Source: UBA7359 sp041689615 (lineage in GTDB: Bacteria > Pseudomonadota > Gammaproteobacteria > Eutrophobiales > Eutrophobiaceae). Taken from it: a DNA stretch of 64,000 nt. The position numbers and the translations under genes are program-made. The notes beneath the pieces were generated by a model, which saw nothing but the letters and a program-made list of their open reading frames with translations, was not told the DNA's origin and did no database searches. Location: contig JBDNFW010000017.1 in the NCBI GenBank assembly GCA_041689615.1, positions 1 through 64,000 of the forward strand, in the 5' to 3' direction. Positions 1 to 8,064 of this stretch are shown one piece after another (the first letter of the stretch is position 1; each line of letters begins with the position of its first letter).

Positions 1-339
1 ATCCAAGCTAATAGCAAAAACGTCATTAGGGAATGATGAATGGATGTATAAAGTATCACCGCCTAAGCCAGTTGCACTTGGGGGTAATACCAATGGTCCA
101 CCTTCATGACCTTGTAGACGGCCAGTTGAGAATGTCCAAGCGGTGACTATGCTACTCGCATTTTTCGTGTTGATTTGATTCAACTCGGTATAACGCCAGT
201 TATTATAGTTACCACCAGGAAACGCCCAGTAGTTAGGATTTTCAGTCAGTTTACGAACTTCATCGTTCGCCAGTGCTGATGTTGAAAGTCCTAATGCCAA
301 TAAGGCAATAAGGCATTTCTTTATTGATAGTTTACTCAT
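1..339 (-). CDS. xoxF: XoxF-type PQQ methanol dehydrogenase, N-terminal part
   Basis: This is the first 113 codons of a periplasmic quinoprotein alcohol dehydrogenase; the rest lies off the left edge. The translation begins with a Sec signal peptide (KKCLIALLALG, cleavage near ALA-ND). It continues with the first propeller blade: NWRYTELNQIN, AWTFSTG, GHEGGPLV and YIHSSFPNDVFA. This pattern is typical of XoxF, the lanthanide-dependent methanol dehydrogenase that oxidises methanol to formaldehyde or formate and passes electrons to a cytochrome c. The start is well supported: AGGAGGAGG lies just upstream. The metal and PQQ ligands are outside the window, so XoxF rather than MxaF rests on N-terminal similarity and on the neighbouring SoxYZ-like carrier gene. 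Confidence 0.88.
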   Translation of the reverse strand, partial: MSKLSIKKCLIALLALGLSTSALANDEVRKLTENPNYWAFPGGNYNNWRYTELNQINTKNASSIVTAWTFSTGRLQGHEGGPLVLPPSATGLGGDTLYIHSSFPNDVFAISLD

Positions 340-803
340 GACCTCCTCCTCTATTTAGTTAATCATGCTTTGATCTCGTAATACAAATAACTATATAACA
401 CCTCGAGATCATAAAGTGCTATAGAGTTTTAAAACTGATAGTCGCCATTACACAAGAAGCAATGGCAGAAGAAAAATGTTTGATATGAACGCAAGAACTA
501 GCCGCTGAAGATGCAGCAAAGTTGGGTGGTATTAACAACAGCAATGCAGATAAATGCATATTATTATTTATTTAGCCAATTCCTTCGATTTAGAAATTTC
601 TGAATCACTTATTTTTTTATTATCTAATAACTAATTTGTCGAATTATAAATGGAAACATCAGTATTTAAAACATTTTATTTGATAATCTACACCAATAAT
701 TATGTCTTAAATGCTAATTTCACTAGCTAAAATCAGCTATTAACCAAACCAGTTTAGGAAATTTTCCCGAGCGGTGCAAGATATTTTTATTATTAATATA
801 TAT

Positions 804-827
804 ATCTAGACAATGATCTAGACAATG
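804..827. repeat. 12-bp tandem direct repeat
   Basis: The dodecamer ATCTAGACAATG occurs twice without a gap. It lies about 170 bases upstream of the SoxYZ-like start. Direct repeats at such a position can be sites for a dimeric or response-regulator activator, but no regulator is identified. Confidence 0.6.
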
Positions 828-939
828 AAATTTTCGTAGTTCAAACACAAAACAACCTAATATTGCTGCGTCGCAACAAGTGGACATTGTGCGAAAAATC
901 AATATATTCCTAAATAATAAAACACATAAAACTATTCTT

Positions 940-984
940 AATAATGATAGTCATATTCAAACATAGAAAACGAGAATCATTATT
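940..984 (+). promoter_or_regulatory. Two Fur-box-like sites
   Basis: Positions 940-958 match the 19-bp Fur consensus (GATAATGATAATCATTATC) at 15 positions by eye. Positions 972-984 (GAGAATCATTATT) match its second two-thirds at 11 of 13. The second site lies only 12 bases before the start codon and abuts the GGAGAG ribosome-binding site. This suggests iron-dependent repression of the downstream gene. The binding protein is inferred from the motif only. Confidence 0.5.
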
Positions 985-996
985 GGAGAGAACATA

Positions 997-1842
997 ATGA
1001 AGTATCTTAACTTACATAAAATGTTATTATTAATTAATATCTTAGCGATATCTCCGCTGGCGTTTTCTGATGTTCAGCCTGCTGATCATCGGCACAAAAT
1101 TTCGGACAAAGCCTGGGAAGAAAACCTCAGAAAACAGAATTTTCAAGACAGAATAATTATTGAAGGCGTTAAACAAAAGATTATCGAATTAAAAGCGCCA
1201 TATACGGCTGAAGATGCTTCCGTTGTCCCTATCTCGATACACAGCAAAATCCCTCAAACCGAAGAGCGCTATATAAAAAAGATGCACGTCTTTGTTGATA
1301 TGAATCCCATGCCTTTAGTCGGTTTGTTTGAATTCACACCTGACAGTGGTAAAGCAGATTTGGCTATGCGTATTCGTATTGATACCTTCGCTTATGTACG
1401 TGTTGTAGCTGAAATGAATTCGGGTGAGCTTTATATGACAAAAAGCTTCGTTCGTGCAAAAGGTGCTTGCTCTGCGCCTCCTCCGGCCAGTATGGAAGAT
1501 TCAAGAAAATTGCTCGGTAAGATGCAGATGAAAGTGGTGGGAGATGTCGCCTTAGGTGAACCAAATCTGATGCAAGTAAAAGTACGTCATCCGAATATCA
1601 CCGGTATGGCTCCAATAAGAGTGGGGTCGCGCGTCATCCCCCCTGCGTTTTTTATGGATACCATGGAAGTAACTTATAATGACAAACTAATTGTCAAAGC
1701 CTTGTTAACCTTTTCCGTTAGCATGGATCCAGCCTTACGTTTCTATTTTGTACCAAAAGAAGAAGGCGTGATGACAGTGAAAGGAACAGATACAAAAAAG
1801 AATGAATTTAGTTCTACTTATAAAGTAACCACAAATTCTTAA
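997..1842 (+). CDS. Quinoprotein dehydrogenase-associated SoxYZ-like carrier protein
   Basis: This 281-residue secreted protein has a signal peptide at residues 1-24 (LLLINILAISPLAFS). A SoxY-like domain follows (about 75-165: VPISIHSKIPQ, HVFVDMNPMPLVGLFEF) and then a SoxZ-like immunoglobulin-fold domain (about 172-278: MQVKVRHPNITGM, FSVSMDPALRFYF). The fusion is typical of the SoxYZ-like carriers found beside PQQ dehydrogenases in methylotrophs. The carrier Cys of true SoxY sits in a C-terminal GGCGG arm; here the single mature Cys is C158 in KGACSAP, between the domains. The family's biochemical role is unproven. The start is preceded by GGAGAG and by Fur-like sites. The gene is divergent from xoxF, which supports a periplasmic role linked to methanol oxidation. 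Confidence 0.85.
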   Translation: MKYLNLHKMLLLINILAISPLAFSDVQPADHRHKISDKAWEENLRKQNFQDRIIIEGVKQKIIELKAPYTAEDASVVPISIHSKIPQTEERYIKKMHVFVDMNPMPLVGLFEFTPDSGKADLAMRIRIDTFAYVRVVAEMNSGELYMTKSFVRAKGACSAPPPASMEDSRKLLGKMQMKVVGDVALGEPNLMQVKVRHPNITGMAPIRVGSRVIPPAFFMDTMEVTYNDKLIVKALLTFSVSMDPALRFYFVPKEEGVMTVKGTDTKKNEFSSTYKVTTNS

Positions 1843-1855
1843 TAACGATTAAACC

Positions 1856-1880
1856 ACAGTGAGACTCTTCGTCTCACTGT
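1856..1880. terminator. Bidirectional hairpin between convergent genes
   Basis: A perfect 10-bp inverted repeat, ACAGTGAGAC / GTCTCACTGT, with a TCTTC loop lies between two convergent genes. The U-rich tails are weak on both sides, so efficiency is uncertain. Confidence 0.65.
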
Positions 1881-1892
1881 CTTATGTTAATA

Positions 1893-2309
1893 CTACTCGT
1901 CTTCGTCTTCAGTTTCTTTCTTGCGTCTTTGATCATCAACAACAGTCGGCTTTATCATTTTGACATGCTGAACCACTATACAACTGGCGTTAGCCGCTTC
2001 TCTGGCTTTTACTAATTCTTCATAAAAACCCTTTGCCCTTTCATTGTCTCTGACAGCACCACCTTTATCTCCCGGCATTTCTTTGTTTCTTTCATATGTG
2101 TGGCCTTCTTCATAGTCACTAAACGTCATAGCGGTTCTGATAGCATCATATCGACAGGCACAAGTGTATAAGTTTTCCTCTGACTGCCCACCTATTTTAT
2201 CCATACAGCGCATTATATAATGAACGGTCTCATTGGTCGGATATTCATTTGCAATAACAGAACAAGTGCCAAGCAAAAATAGTGTAATACCTATAAAAAA
2301 CTCTTTCAT
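1893..2309 (-). CDS. Secreted small protein with four Cys, unknown function
   Basis: This 138-residue protein has a clear signal peptide (FFIGITLFLLGTCSVIA, mature start near NEYPTNE). The mature part is predicted helical and contains Cys at 35, 50, 52 and 110, with the motif YTCACRYD. It ends in a charged, disordered tail (RRKKETEDEDE). The start is supported by AGGAG nine bases upstream. It is convergent with the SoxYZ-like gene and sits in the xoxF neighbourhood, so a periplasmic role connected to the quinoprotein system is possible. I recognise no named family with confidence. Paired Cys could form disulfides; there is no CxxCH haem motif. Confidence 0.7.
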   Translation of the reverse strand: MKEFFIGITLFLLGTCSVIANEYPTNETVHYIMRCMDKIGGQSEENLYTCACRYDAIRTAMTFSDYEEGHTYERNKEMPGDKGGAVRDNERAKGFYEELVKAREAANASCIVVQHVKMIKPTVVDDQRRKKETEDEDE

Positions 2310-2396
2310 AATTTGTCTCCTAAAATTTATTTCAATCTTATAAATGTCTATTTAAATTTCGTTTAGCCTGAAGTTATACAGTTAGATAACTTCTTT

Positions 2397-3677
2397 TTAA
2401 TAAGTTGCATTGCTCGATAAATAGGGTTCGATTATTTCCATTAACCTATTTATGTTGCCTTTGTTTGATTCAATTACCTGTCGTCCTTTTTCACCAATAT
2501 TATGTCGACGATTGGCATCACTCAATAACTTACAAAGTTCATATGCTAACTCTTGTTCATTAGAAATAGTAATAAGTGCTTCTTGCTCAGAAAGTAATTC
2601 TGTAATTTCAGTAAAATTAAAAGTGTGTGGACCTGAAATTACGGGTAAACCTAAACTTGCCGGTTCCATCATATTTTGTCCACCTGTATTAACCAGGCTG
2701 CCGCCAACAAACGCGATCTGTGCGGCGGCATAGTGTAATTGTAACTCTCCTAAAGTATCTAGGATATATACATTAAATTCATGGGAAAAACTCCGTTGCT
2801 CAGTTCGCTTAACATATTTCATCCCTACAGTGTCACATAAGGAAACAACTTTATTCACTCTTTCTGGATGGCGAGGGGCGAGAATTAAAATTGCATCAGG
2901 ATATTTTTTTAATACCGCTTCATGTGCTCTTAAAATGATTTCTTCTTCGCCTTCCTGTGTACTAGCCGCAATCCAGACAGGCCTGTTTACAGAAAAATAG
3001 CGTTTTAATGATTCCGCTTGCTCTGAAATACTATGTGGAATAGTAATATCAAATTTTAAATTTCCAGCGACAATAACTTTATTTTTATCCGCACCAAATG
3101 AAATAAAACGTTCAGCATCATTCCTGGTTTGCGCAGCTATGACATTTACTTTCGTCAAGGTTTGTTTCATTAATTCAGAAACTAATCTATATCCTTTAGA
3201 TGATTTTTCACTCAAACGTGCATTGATAATAAGGATGGGAATACCTGTAGAGTGGCAAGCGTTATATAAATTTGGCCAAATTTCTGTCTCCATCGTTATC
3301 AATAGCGTTGGTTGAATAATTCTGATAAAGCGTTTTACTGAAAAGGGTAAATCATAAGGCAAGTAAAGATGCCGAATATCTTTACCAAAATGTTGTTCAA
3401 TTGTGAATGCGCCCGTCGGCGTAACTGTTGTAACAAGTATTTGGTAAAGAGAATATTGTTCAAGTAGTCGATTAATTATAGGCGTTGCCGCATTAACTTC
3501 ACCCACGGATACGGCATGTATCCAAAGAACAGGCTTATTAATATTTCCCCAGAGAAAAAAACCAAATCTCTCTTGCCAACGCGTTCTATAAGCGGGATTT
3601 TTTAAACCCAGAAAAAAAAGTCTTAAAAGAACAAAAGGAACAAAAAAATAAACTGCAAGCGTATAGAAGAATCGCAA
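2397..3677 (-). CDS. waaA: 3-deoxy-D-manno-octulosonic acid (Kdo) transferase
   Basis: This inner-membrane glycosyltransferase adds Kdo from CMP-Kdo to lipid IVA in LPS biosynthesis. The 426-residue protein has an N-terminal membrane anchor (about 5-24), the KNPAYRTRWQERFGF signature, and HAVSVGEVNAA with the expected catalytic Glu at 60. The C-terminal GT-B half shows APRHPERV and GGQNMMEPASLGLPVISGP. The reading frame matches the family from its first residue, but the start codon is TTG with a weak ribosome-binding site; no in-frame ATG lies nearby. It begins 14 bases after the hldD stop, so it is probably co-transcribed with hldE and hldD. Confidence 0.93.
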   Translation of the reverse strand: MRFFYTLAVYFFVPFVLLRLFFLGLKNPAYRTRWQERFGFFLWGNINKPVLWIHAVSVGEVNAATPIINRLLEQYSLYQILVTTVTPTGAFTIEQHFGKDIRHLYLPYDLPFSVKRFIRIIQPTLLITMETEIWPNLYNACHSTGIPILIINARLSEKSSKGYRLVSELMKQTLTKVNVIAAQTRNDAERFISFGADKNKVIVAGNLKFDITIPHSISEQAESLKRYFSVNRPVWIAASTQEGEEEIILRAHEAVLKKYPDAILILAPRHPERVNKVVSLCDTVGMKYVKRTEQRSFSHEFNVYILDTLGELQLHYAAAQIAFVGGSLVNTGGQNMMEPASLGLPVISGPHTFNFTEITELLSEQEALITISNEQELAYELCKLLSDANRRHNIGEKGRQVIESNKGNINRLMEIIEPYLSSNATY

Positions 3678-3691
3678 TTGTTATAAACTTT

Positions 3692-4651
3692 TTAAGTTAA
3701 AGTAGAATTTGAATTAAGTGCGCCCAAGTATGAATTAACACCTTCTTTTAATGAGGTAAACTCATACTCACAACCTATAGAACGTAACTTACTAAGATTT
3801 GCTTCTGTGAAGCTTTGATAACTTCCTTTTAGTGCATCCGGGAAAGGAACATATTTAATACTTCCTTTCTCATGCCAATCAACGACAAGATTAGCAACAT
3901 TATTAAAACTATTTGCTTTACCTGTGCCAACGTTAAATATGTCAGACACTTCTGCATGCTCCATCATCCATAAATTAATGTTAACGACATCATCGACGAA
4001 AATAAAATCTCTCAACTGTTCTCCATCGGCATAACCATGACTACCTTCAAACAATTTTAATTCGCCAGTTTCTTTTATCTGATTATTAAAATGACAAATA
4101 ACGCTAGCCATATTTTTTTTATGCGCTTCACCTGATCCAAACACATTAAAGTAACGTAAGCCAACAACTTGAGATTTAATATCCGCTCTAAGTTTCCTGA
4201 CATAATTATCAAATAATAATTTTGAATAGCCATAGACATTAACGGGAAGTTCGTTATCTGGCTCTTCAGAAAACTTTGTGTTAACGCCATACACCGAGGC
4301 ACTTGACGCATAAATAAATGGAATAGACCGTTCAAGGCAATAATGAAGTAATTCCTTTGAATAAGTATAATTATTATCCATCATGTATTGTCCATCCCAC
4401 TCTGTCGTCGTGGAACATGCGCCTTGATGAAAAACATATTCTATCTCATCACAGAGCTGATCGCGTTCTGTAATTAAATATCTGAAATCTTCTTTATCTA
4501 TATAGTCAGCAATCTTATTTGCAACCAGATTCTCGAACTTTTTCCCATCCGTTAAATCATCAACTACAAGAATGTCTTCAATGCCGATTTTATTTAACCC
4601 GGCAACAAGTTGACTGCCTATAAAGCCTGCTCCCCCAGTAACAACTATCAT
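3692..4651 (-). CDS. hldD: ADP-L-glycero-D-manno-heptose 6-epimerase
   Basis: This cytoplasmic extended-SDR enzyme converts ADP-D-glycero- to ADP-L-glycero-D-manno-heptose for the LPS inner core. Counting from the chosen start, the NAD(P)-binding motif TGGAGFIGS is at 5-13. ASSASVYG is near 115-122 and the catalytic Tyr140-x3-Lys144 (YGYSK) is present. RYFNVFGSGEAHK and RDFIFVDDVV are characteristic of HldD. An in-frame extension upstream exists, but the ATG at 4651 is preceded by GAGG and puts the Rossmann motif where the family has it. It starts 8 bases after hldE ends, in one LPS heptose operon. Confidence 0.94.
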   Translation of the reverse strand: MIVVTGGAGFIGSQLVAGLNKIGIEDILVVDDLTDGKKFENLVANKIADYIDKEDFRYLITERDQLCDEIEYVFHQGACSTTTEWDGQYMMDNNYTYSKELLHYCLERSIPFIYASSASVYGVNTKFSEEPDNELPVNVYGYSKLLFDNYVRKLRADIKSQVVGLRYFNVFGSGEAHKKNMASVICHFNNQIKETGELKLFEGSHGYADGEQLRDFIFVDDVVNINLWMMEHAEVSDIFNVGTGKANSFNNVANLVVDWHEKGSIKYVPFPDALKGSYQSFTEANLSKLRSIGCEYEFTSLKEGVNSYLGALNSNSTLT

Positions 4652-4659
4652 ATAAACCT

Positions 4660-6087
4660 CTATGTATTTTCCTTTATTTTTTCCAAAATTAATGATGTTG
4701 AGCAACCTTCTTCAAATGGGAAGATAACTACATCACCACCGGACTTTTTAACAAACTCAGCCCCGGCAATTTGCTCTTCAGTGTAGTCGCCACCTTTCAC
4801 TAAAATATCCGGCTTGATCAACGAGATAAGTTGCTCAGGTGTATCTTCACTAAATGGAACAACCCAATCAACACATGCCAATGCAGCCAAAACTGTCATC
4901 CTGTTGTTTACCGAATTTATTGGTCTTGACTCGCCTTTTAATCGTTTGACTGATTCATCATCATTAACAGCAACAAGCAAACGATCTCCTAATGATCTTG
5001 CCTTTATTAAATAGTTAATGTGTCCCGTATGTAAAATATCAAAACAACCATTGGTCATGACGATTTGTTCACCATTTCGTTTTGCTTGATTAATTACTTG
5101 TAATACAGCATCACTATCCATTGATACAGATGATTGATATTTATTAACGCTCGCACCATTGAGTTCATCCACAGTCACCGTTGCCGCACCCAGTTTTTCA
5201 ACTACTAATCCTGCGGCAATATTCGCCAATGCGGTTGCCTGATCTAATTTTGAATCACAAGCTATTGCAGCAGCTAGAACAGCAATCACCGTATCGCCTG
5301 CGCCGGTAACATCAAAGACTTCATGTGTTTCCGCTTTGAGATGTAAAGGCGCTTGACCTTCGCGTAATAAAGTCATGCCTTTTTCACCACGCGTCACCAA
5401 CAATGCTCCCAACTTTAAATCTTTACAAAGCTGTGTACCCTTCTCTATTAAAATTTCATTTGATTTGCAATCACCAACAACAACTTCAAGTTCTTTTAAA
5501 TTAGGGGTAAGTACACTTGCGAAACTATAACTACTAAAATCATTTGATTTTGGATCGACCAGAACAGTAACGTTCCTTTCTTTTGCGTGTTTAATGAGTG
5601 TTTGAACTTTATCTAAACTTCCTTTTGCATAATCCGAGAGTATTACCACATCAACGGATTCAATTAACTCTAGATATTTTTCAATAAGCTCACTTGTATC
5701 AAGAACTTCTCTTTCTTTTTCGTAATCGAGTCGAATTAATTGTTGATGTCGGCTCAAAACTCGCAGCTTGGTAATAGTTGGAAAATTATCTTGATGTACA
5801 AAATGACATTCCACTCCTTTTTCAGTGAGTATTTTTTCTAATCGAACAGATGACTCGTCTTTTCCCGTCATGCCCAATAATTGAACGGCAACACCTAATG
5901 AGGAAACATTTACGGCAACATTTGCTGCGCCGCCAGCACGTTCTTCAGTATAATTAACACGGACAACAGGAACAGGCGCCTCAGGCGAAATACGATTGGT
6001 TTCACCATAGATATATTGATCAAGTATAATGTCACCAACAACTAAAACTTTTGCCGAGTCTTTAGGTTTAAAAACGATTTCTTGCAT
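4660..6087 (-). CDS. hldE: Bifunctional heptose-7-phosphate kinase / heptose-1-phosphate adenylyltransferase
   Basis: This protein makes ADP-D-glycero-beta-D-manno-heptose by phosphorylating heptose-7-P at C1 and later adenylylating the sugar phosphate. At 475 residues it is full length and fused, as in E. coli. The N-terminal ribokinase domain (about 10-320) has DIILDQYIYG, GGAANVAVN and the anion-hole motif FDVTGAGDTVIA. The C-terminal cytidylyltransferase-fold domain (about 340-475) has TNGCFDILHTGHINYL and VKGGDYTEEQI. It heads the hldE-hldD-waaA run and is divergent from a DUF3108 gene. Confidence 0.95.
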   Translation of the reverse strand: MQEIVFKPKDSAKVLVVGDIILDQYIYGETNRISPEAPVPVVRVNYTEERAGGAANVAVNVSSLGVAVQLLGMTGKDESSVRLEKILTEKGVECHFVHQDNFPTITKLRVLSRHQQLIRLDYEKEREVLDTSELIEKYLELIESVDVVILSDYAKGSLDKVQTLIKHAKERNVTVLVDPKSNDFSSYSFASVLTPNLKELEVVVGDCKSNEILIEKGTQLCKDLKLGALLVTRGEKGMTLLREGQAPLHLKAETHEVFDVTGAGDTVIAVLAAAIACDSKLDQATALANIAAGLVVEKLGAATVTVDELNGASVNKYQSSVSMDSDAVLQVINQAKRNGEQIVMTNGCFDILHTGHINYLIKARSLGDRLLVAVNDDESVKRLKGESRPINSVNNRMTVLAALACVDWVVPFSEDTPEQLISLIKPDILVKGGDYTEEQIAGAEFVKKSGGDVVIFPFEEGCSTSLILEKIKENT

Positions 6088-6158
6088 TGCAATTAAGAGC
6101 TTCTTATTTGGGTCAATTCGAGGAATTTTAACACACGATAATTGTCATAGTATTCAAT

Positions 6159-6890
6159 ATGTTGGTTAAAACGCATCTATTTTTACTTTACTCGCTAATT
6201 TATGCGTCTGTGTGCCTGGCAGACAATGAAATTCCTGCTTTTTTCGAAGCAAACTACACTTTATATAGTGATAATACTCAAGTGGGTCTGATGGAACGAC
6301 GTTTTTTCCAGCAAGAAGATGGCAAATACACGTTTCGTTCAGAAAGCAAAACTACGGGTTTCATTGCGCTGCTAAAAAAAGTTCACATACTTGAAGAGAG
6401 TACTTGGGACTTAATTGACTCCAATCTCACTCCTCTCAATTATACCTATCACCATACCAAGGGGAAAAAAGAGCGAGACGCCGAAATAAACTTTAACTGG
6501 GATAAAAAGCAGATTACAAACCGTGTCAACGAATCAACATGGCATATGCAAACTCAAAAAGGCATTCAGGATAAATTACTTTATCAATTAACCATTATGT
6601 CGGATCTTATGTCAGGACAGATTCCTGAAAGCTATGCGATTGCTGATGGAGGGAAAATAAAACAATACATCTTCAAACGTATTGCTGATGAAACATTATC
6701 TACACCGCTCGGTGATTTTAAGACAATTAAACTTGCGCTCAATAAAACAAATAAAAAGCAGGAAACTTTTTTATGGTGTGCTTATGATTTAAATTTTCTG
6801 CCTATAAAAGTAACCAATATCGAAAAAGACGAGCGGCTCTCGACAGCTATAATTAGGTCTATTAAAGGGTTAGGACTAAATAATAATTAA
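6159..6890 (+). CDS. DUF3108 domain-containing exported protein
   Basis: This 243-residue protein has an N-terminal signal peptide (LFLLYSLIYASVCLA). The rest matches the DUF3108 fold: FEANYTLYSDNTQVG, FRSESKTTGFIALL, VHILEESTWDL, YQLTIMSDLM and TPLGDFKTIKLAL. These proteins are predicted periplasmic beta-rich molecules, often encoded near envelope genes; no activity is established. It is divergent from hldE with about 70 bases between, consistent with an envelope role. The ribosome-binding site is weak. Confidence 0.8.
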   Translation: MLVKTHLFLLYSLIYASVCLADNEIPAFFEANYTLYSDNTQVGLMERRFFQQEDGKYTFRSESKTTGFIALLKKVHILEESTWDLIDSNLTPLNYTYHHTKGKKERDAEINFNWDKKQITNRVNESTWHMQTQKGIQDKLLYQLTIMSDLMSGQIPESYAIADGGKIKQYIFKRIADETLSTPLGDFKTIKLALNKTNKKQETFLWCAYDLNFLPIKVTNIEKDERLSTAIIRSIKGLGLNNN

Positions 6891-6899
6891 GCTTACTTT

Positions 6900-7610
6900 T
6901 CATTGAAGACTAAGCTGCTTCTCAATTTCATCTGGCGGCATATAACCTGGGAGGTTTCTGCCATTTTGTAAATATATTGATGGCGTTCCGCGTACACCTA
7001 GTTTCTGGCCTAGCGCATATTGTTCTGCAACTGGATCGTCACATGATTTAGCTTCTATTGATTCTCTATTTTTTGCCGCTGTTAATGCTTTTTGTCGATC
7101 ATCGGCACACCAGACATGACTCATTTCCTGTCCTGCCGCAGAGTCAACGCCTGCTCGAGGATAGGCAAGATAACGAACGCTTATGCCTCTGGCATTAAGT
7201 TCAGGAACATCTTGATGAAGTTTTCTACAATAGCCACAATCAATATCGGTAAAAACATAAATTGCATCATGAGCATTTTTACCCGTAAATTCGATATACT
7301 CGTCTTTCTTAATAGCATTAAGTAATTTAACTCTGGAAGAAGCACGAACATCTTCTGTTAAATTCCTGCGCTCATTAATATCCAGTATTTCACCTTTGAC
7401 CACATATGCGCCGTCGCGCGACATATAAATAACTTCTGAGCCTATCAAAACCTGATAAAGCCCCGCTATAGGTGTAGGCTGAATACTATCAATCTCCACA
7501 TCCGGTAAAAACTTGGAGATCGCTATATTGAGATCTTCTTCTAAAGAATCCTCCGACAAAACGGAAGTCGAAATAAAAAATCCTAATAATAAAATCGCGC
7601 TAAACTTCAT
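6900..7610 (-). CDS. dsbC: Thiol:disulfide interchange protein DsbC
   Basis: This periplasmic disulfide isomerase corrects wrong disulfides and is kept reduced by DsbD. The 236-residue protein has a signal peptide (1-19, ending VLS-ED), an N-terminal dimerisation domain (about 22-80) and a thioredoxin-fold domain. The active site CGYC is at 125-128, the structural pair is C168/C190, and the cis-Pro is in GTP at 208-210. GGAG precedes the ATG. It is convergent with the DUF3108 gene, separated by 9 bases. Confidence 0.93.
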   Translation of the reverse strand: MKFSAILLLGFFISTSVLSEDSLEEDLNIAISKFLPDVEIDSIQPTPIAGLYQVLIGSEVIYMSRDGAYVVKGEILDINERRNLTEDVRASSRVKLLNAIKKDEYIEFTGKNAHDAIYVFTDIDCGYCRKLHQDVPELNARGISVRYLAYPRAGVDSAAGQEMSHVWCADDRQKALTAAKNRESIEAKSCDDPVAEQYALGQKLGVRGTPSIYLQNGRNLPGYMPPDEIEKQLSLQ

Positions 7611-7726
7611 ATGATCTCCAGTTAAGTTAAATTCATTTCAACAATGCTGCTACAGGCATTGTTTGTATTCATTTCAGACCATTATACAGAGTGTCTGTTC
7701 CCTTACGGTAAAACTATTTTTAATAG

Positions 7727-7991
7727 TATACCCAAGTTATCTCAATATGCGGGATTCAGCGAGATTTCAAATCCTCAAATACAAGGCATTTGTTTTCTGG
7801 CATCGTTACTCATATGCCAACAACAAATAACGCAGTAGTTGGGGATTTGAAACTCGCCCAAAGGGAGTTCAGGCAAGAAGCCAGAGCAAGGCATAATGCG
7901 CAGGAAATGGCATTCCCTTTTCAAGCGTTATAACGCCGCGCTGGCTTCTTAGCTGAACTCTGAACCTGCATGTTGAGGTAACTTGGGTATA
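7727..7991. mobile_element. MITE-like foldback element
   Basis: This 265-bp element is bounded by imperfect inverted repeats of about 25 bp (TATACCCAAGTTATCTCAA and its complement) that differ at only a few positions. Inside are two further self-complementary segments: GATTTCAAATCC pairing with GGATTTGAAA, and AGTTCAGGCAAGAAGCCAG pairing with CTGGCTTCTTAGCTGAACT. There is no open frame of note. TA at both ends could be a target duplication. The structure fits a non-autonomous transposon; the parent transposase is not in the window. Confidence 0.7.
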
Positions 7992-8064
7992 TGTATTCGA
8001 TGTGTCGTTTTTTCCATGATAGAGTCACAGACAACGTATTGAATGCGGAAAAAACGGATTTGTG

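Larger units (their letters stand above)
340..996. other. Divergent intergenic region between xoxF and the SoxYZ-like gene
   Basis: This is about 650 bases of AT-rich DNA without a credible gene. It must contain the promoters of both divergent genes. I see a perfect 12-bp tandem duplication at 804-827 and Fur-like palindromes at 940-984. A short start-less open stretch at 489-572 looks mildly coding but is too short to call. Confidence 0.6.

Noticed and set aside
489..572. Start-less stretch reading TQELAAEDAAKLGGINNSN
   Set aside because: Only 28 codons, preceded directly by a stop, with no start or ribosome-binding site; could be a remnant but cannot be supported.
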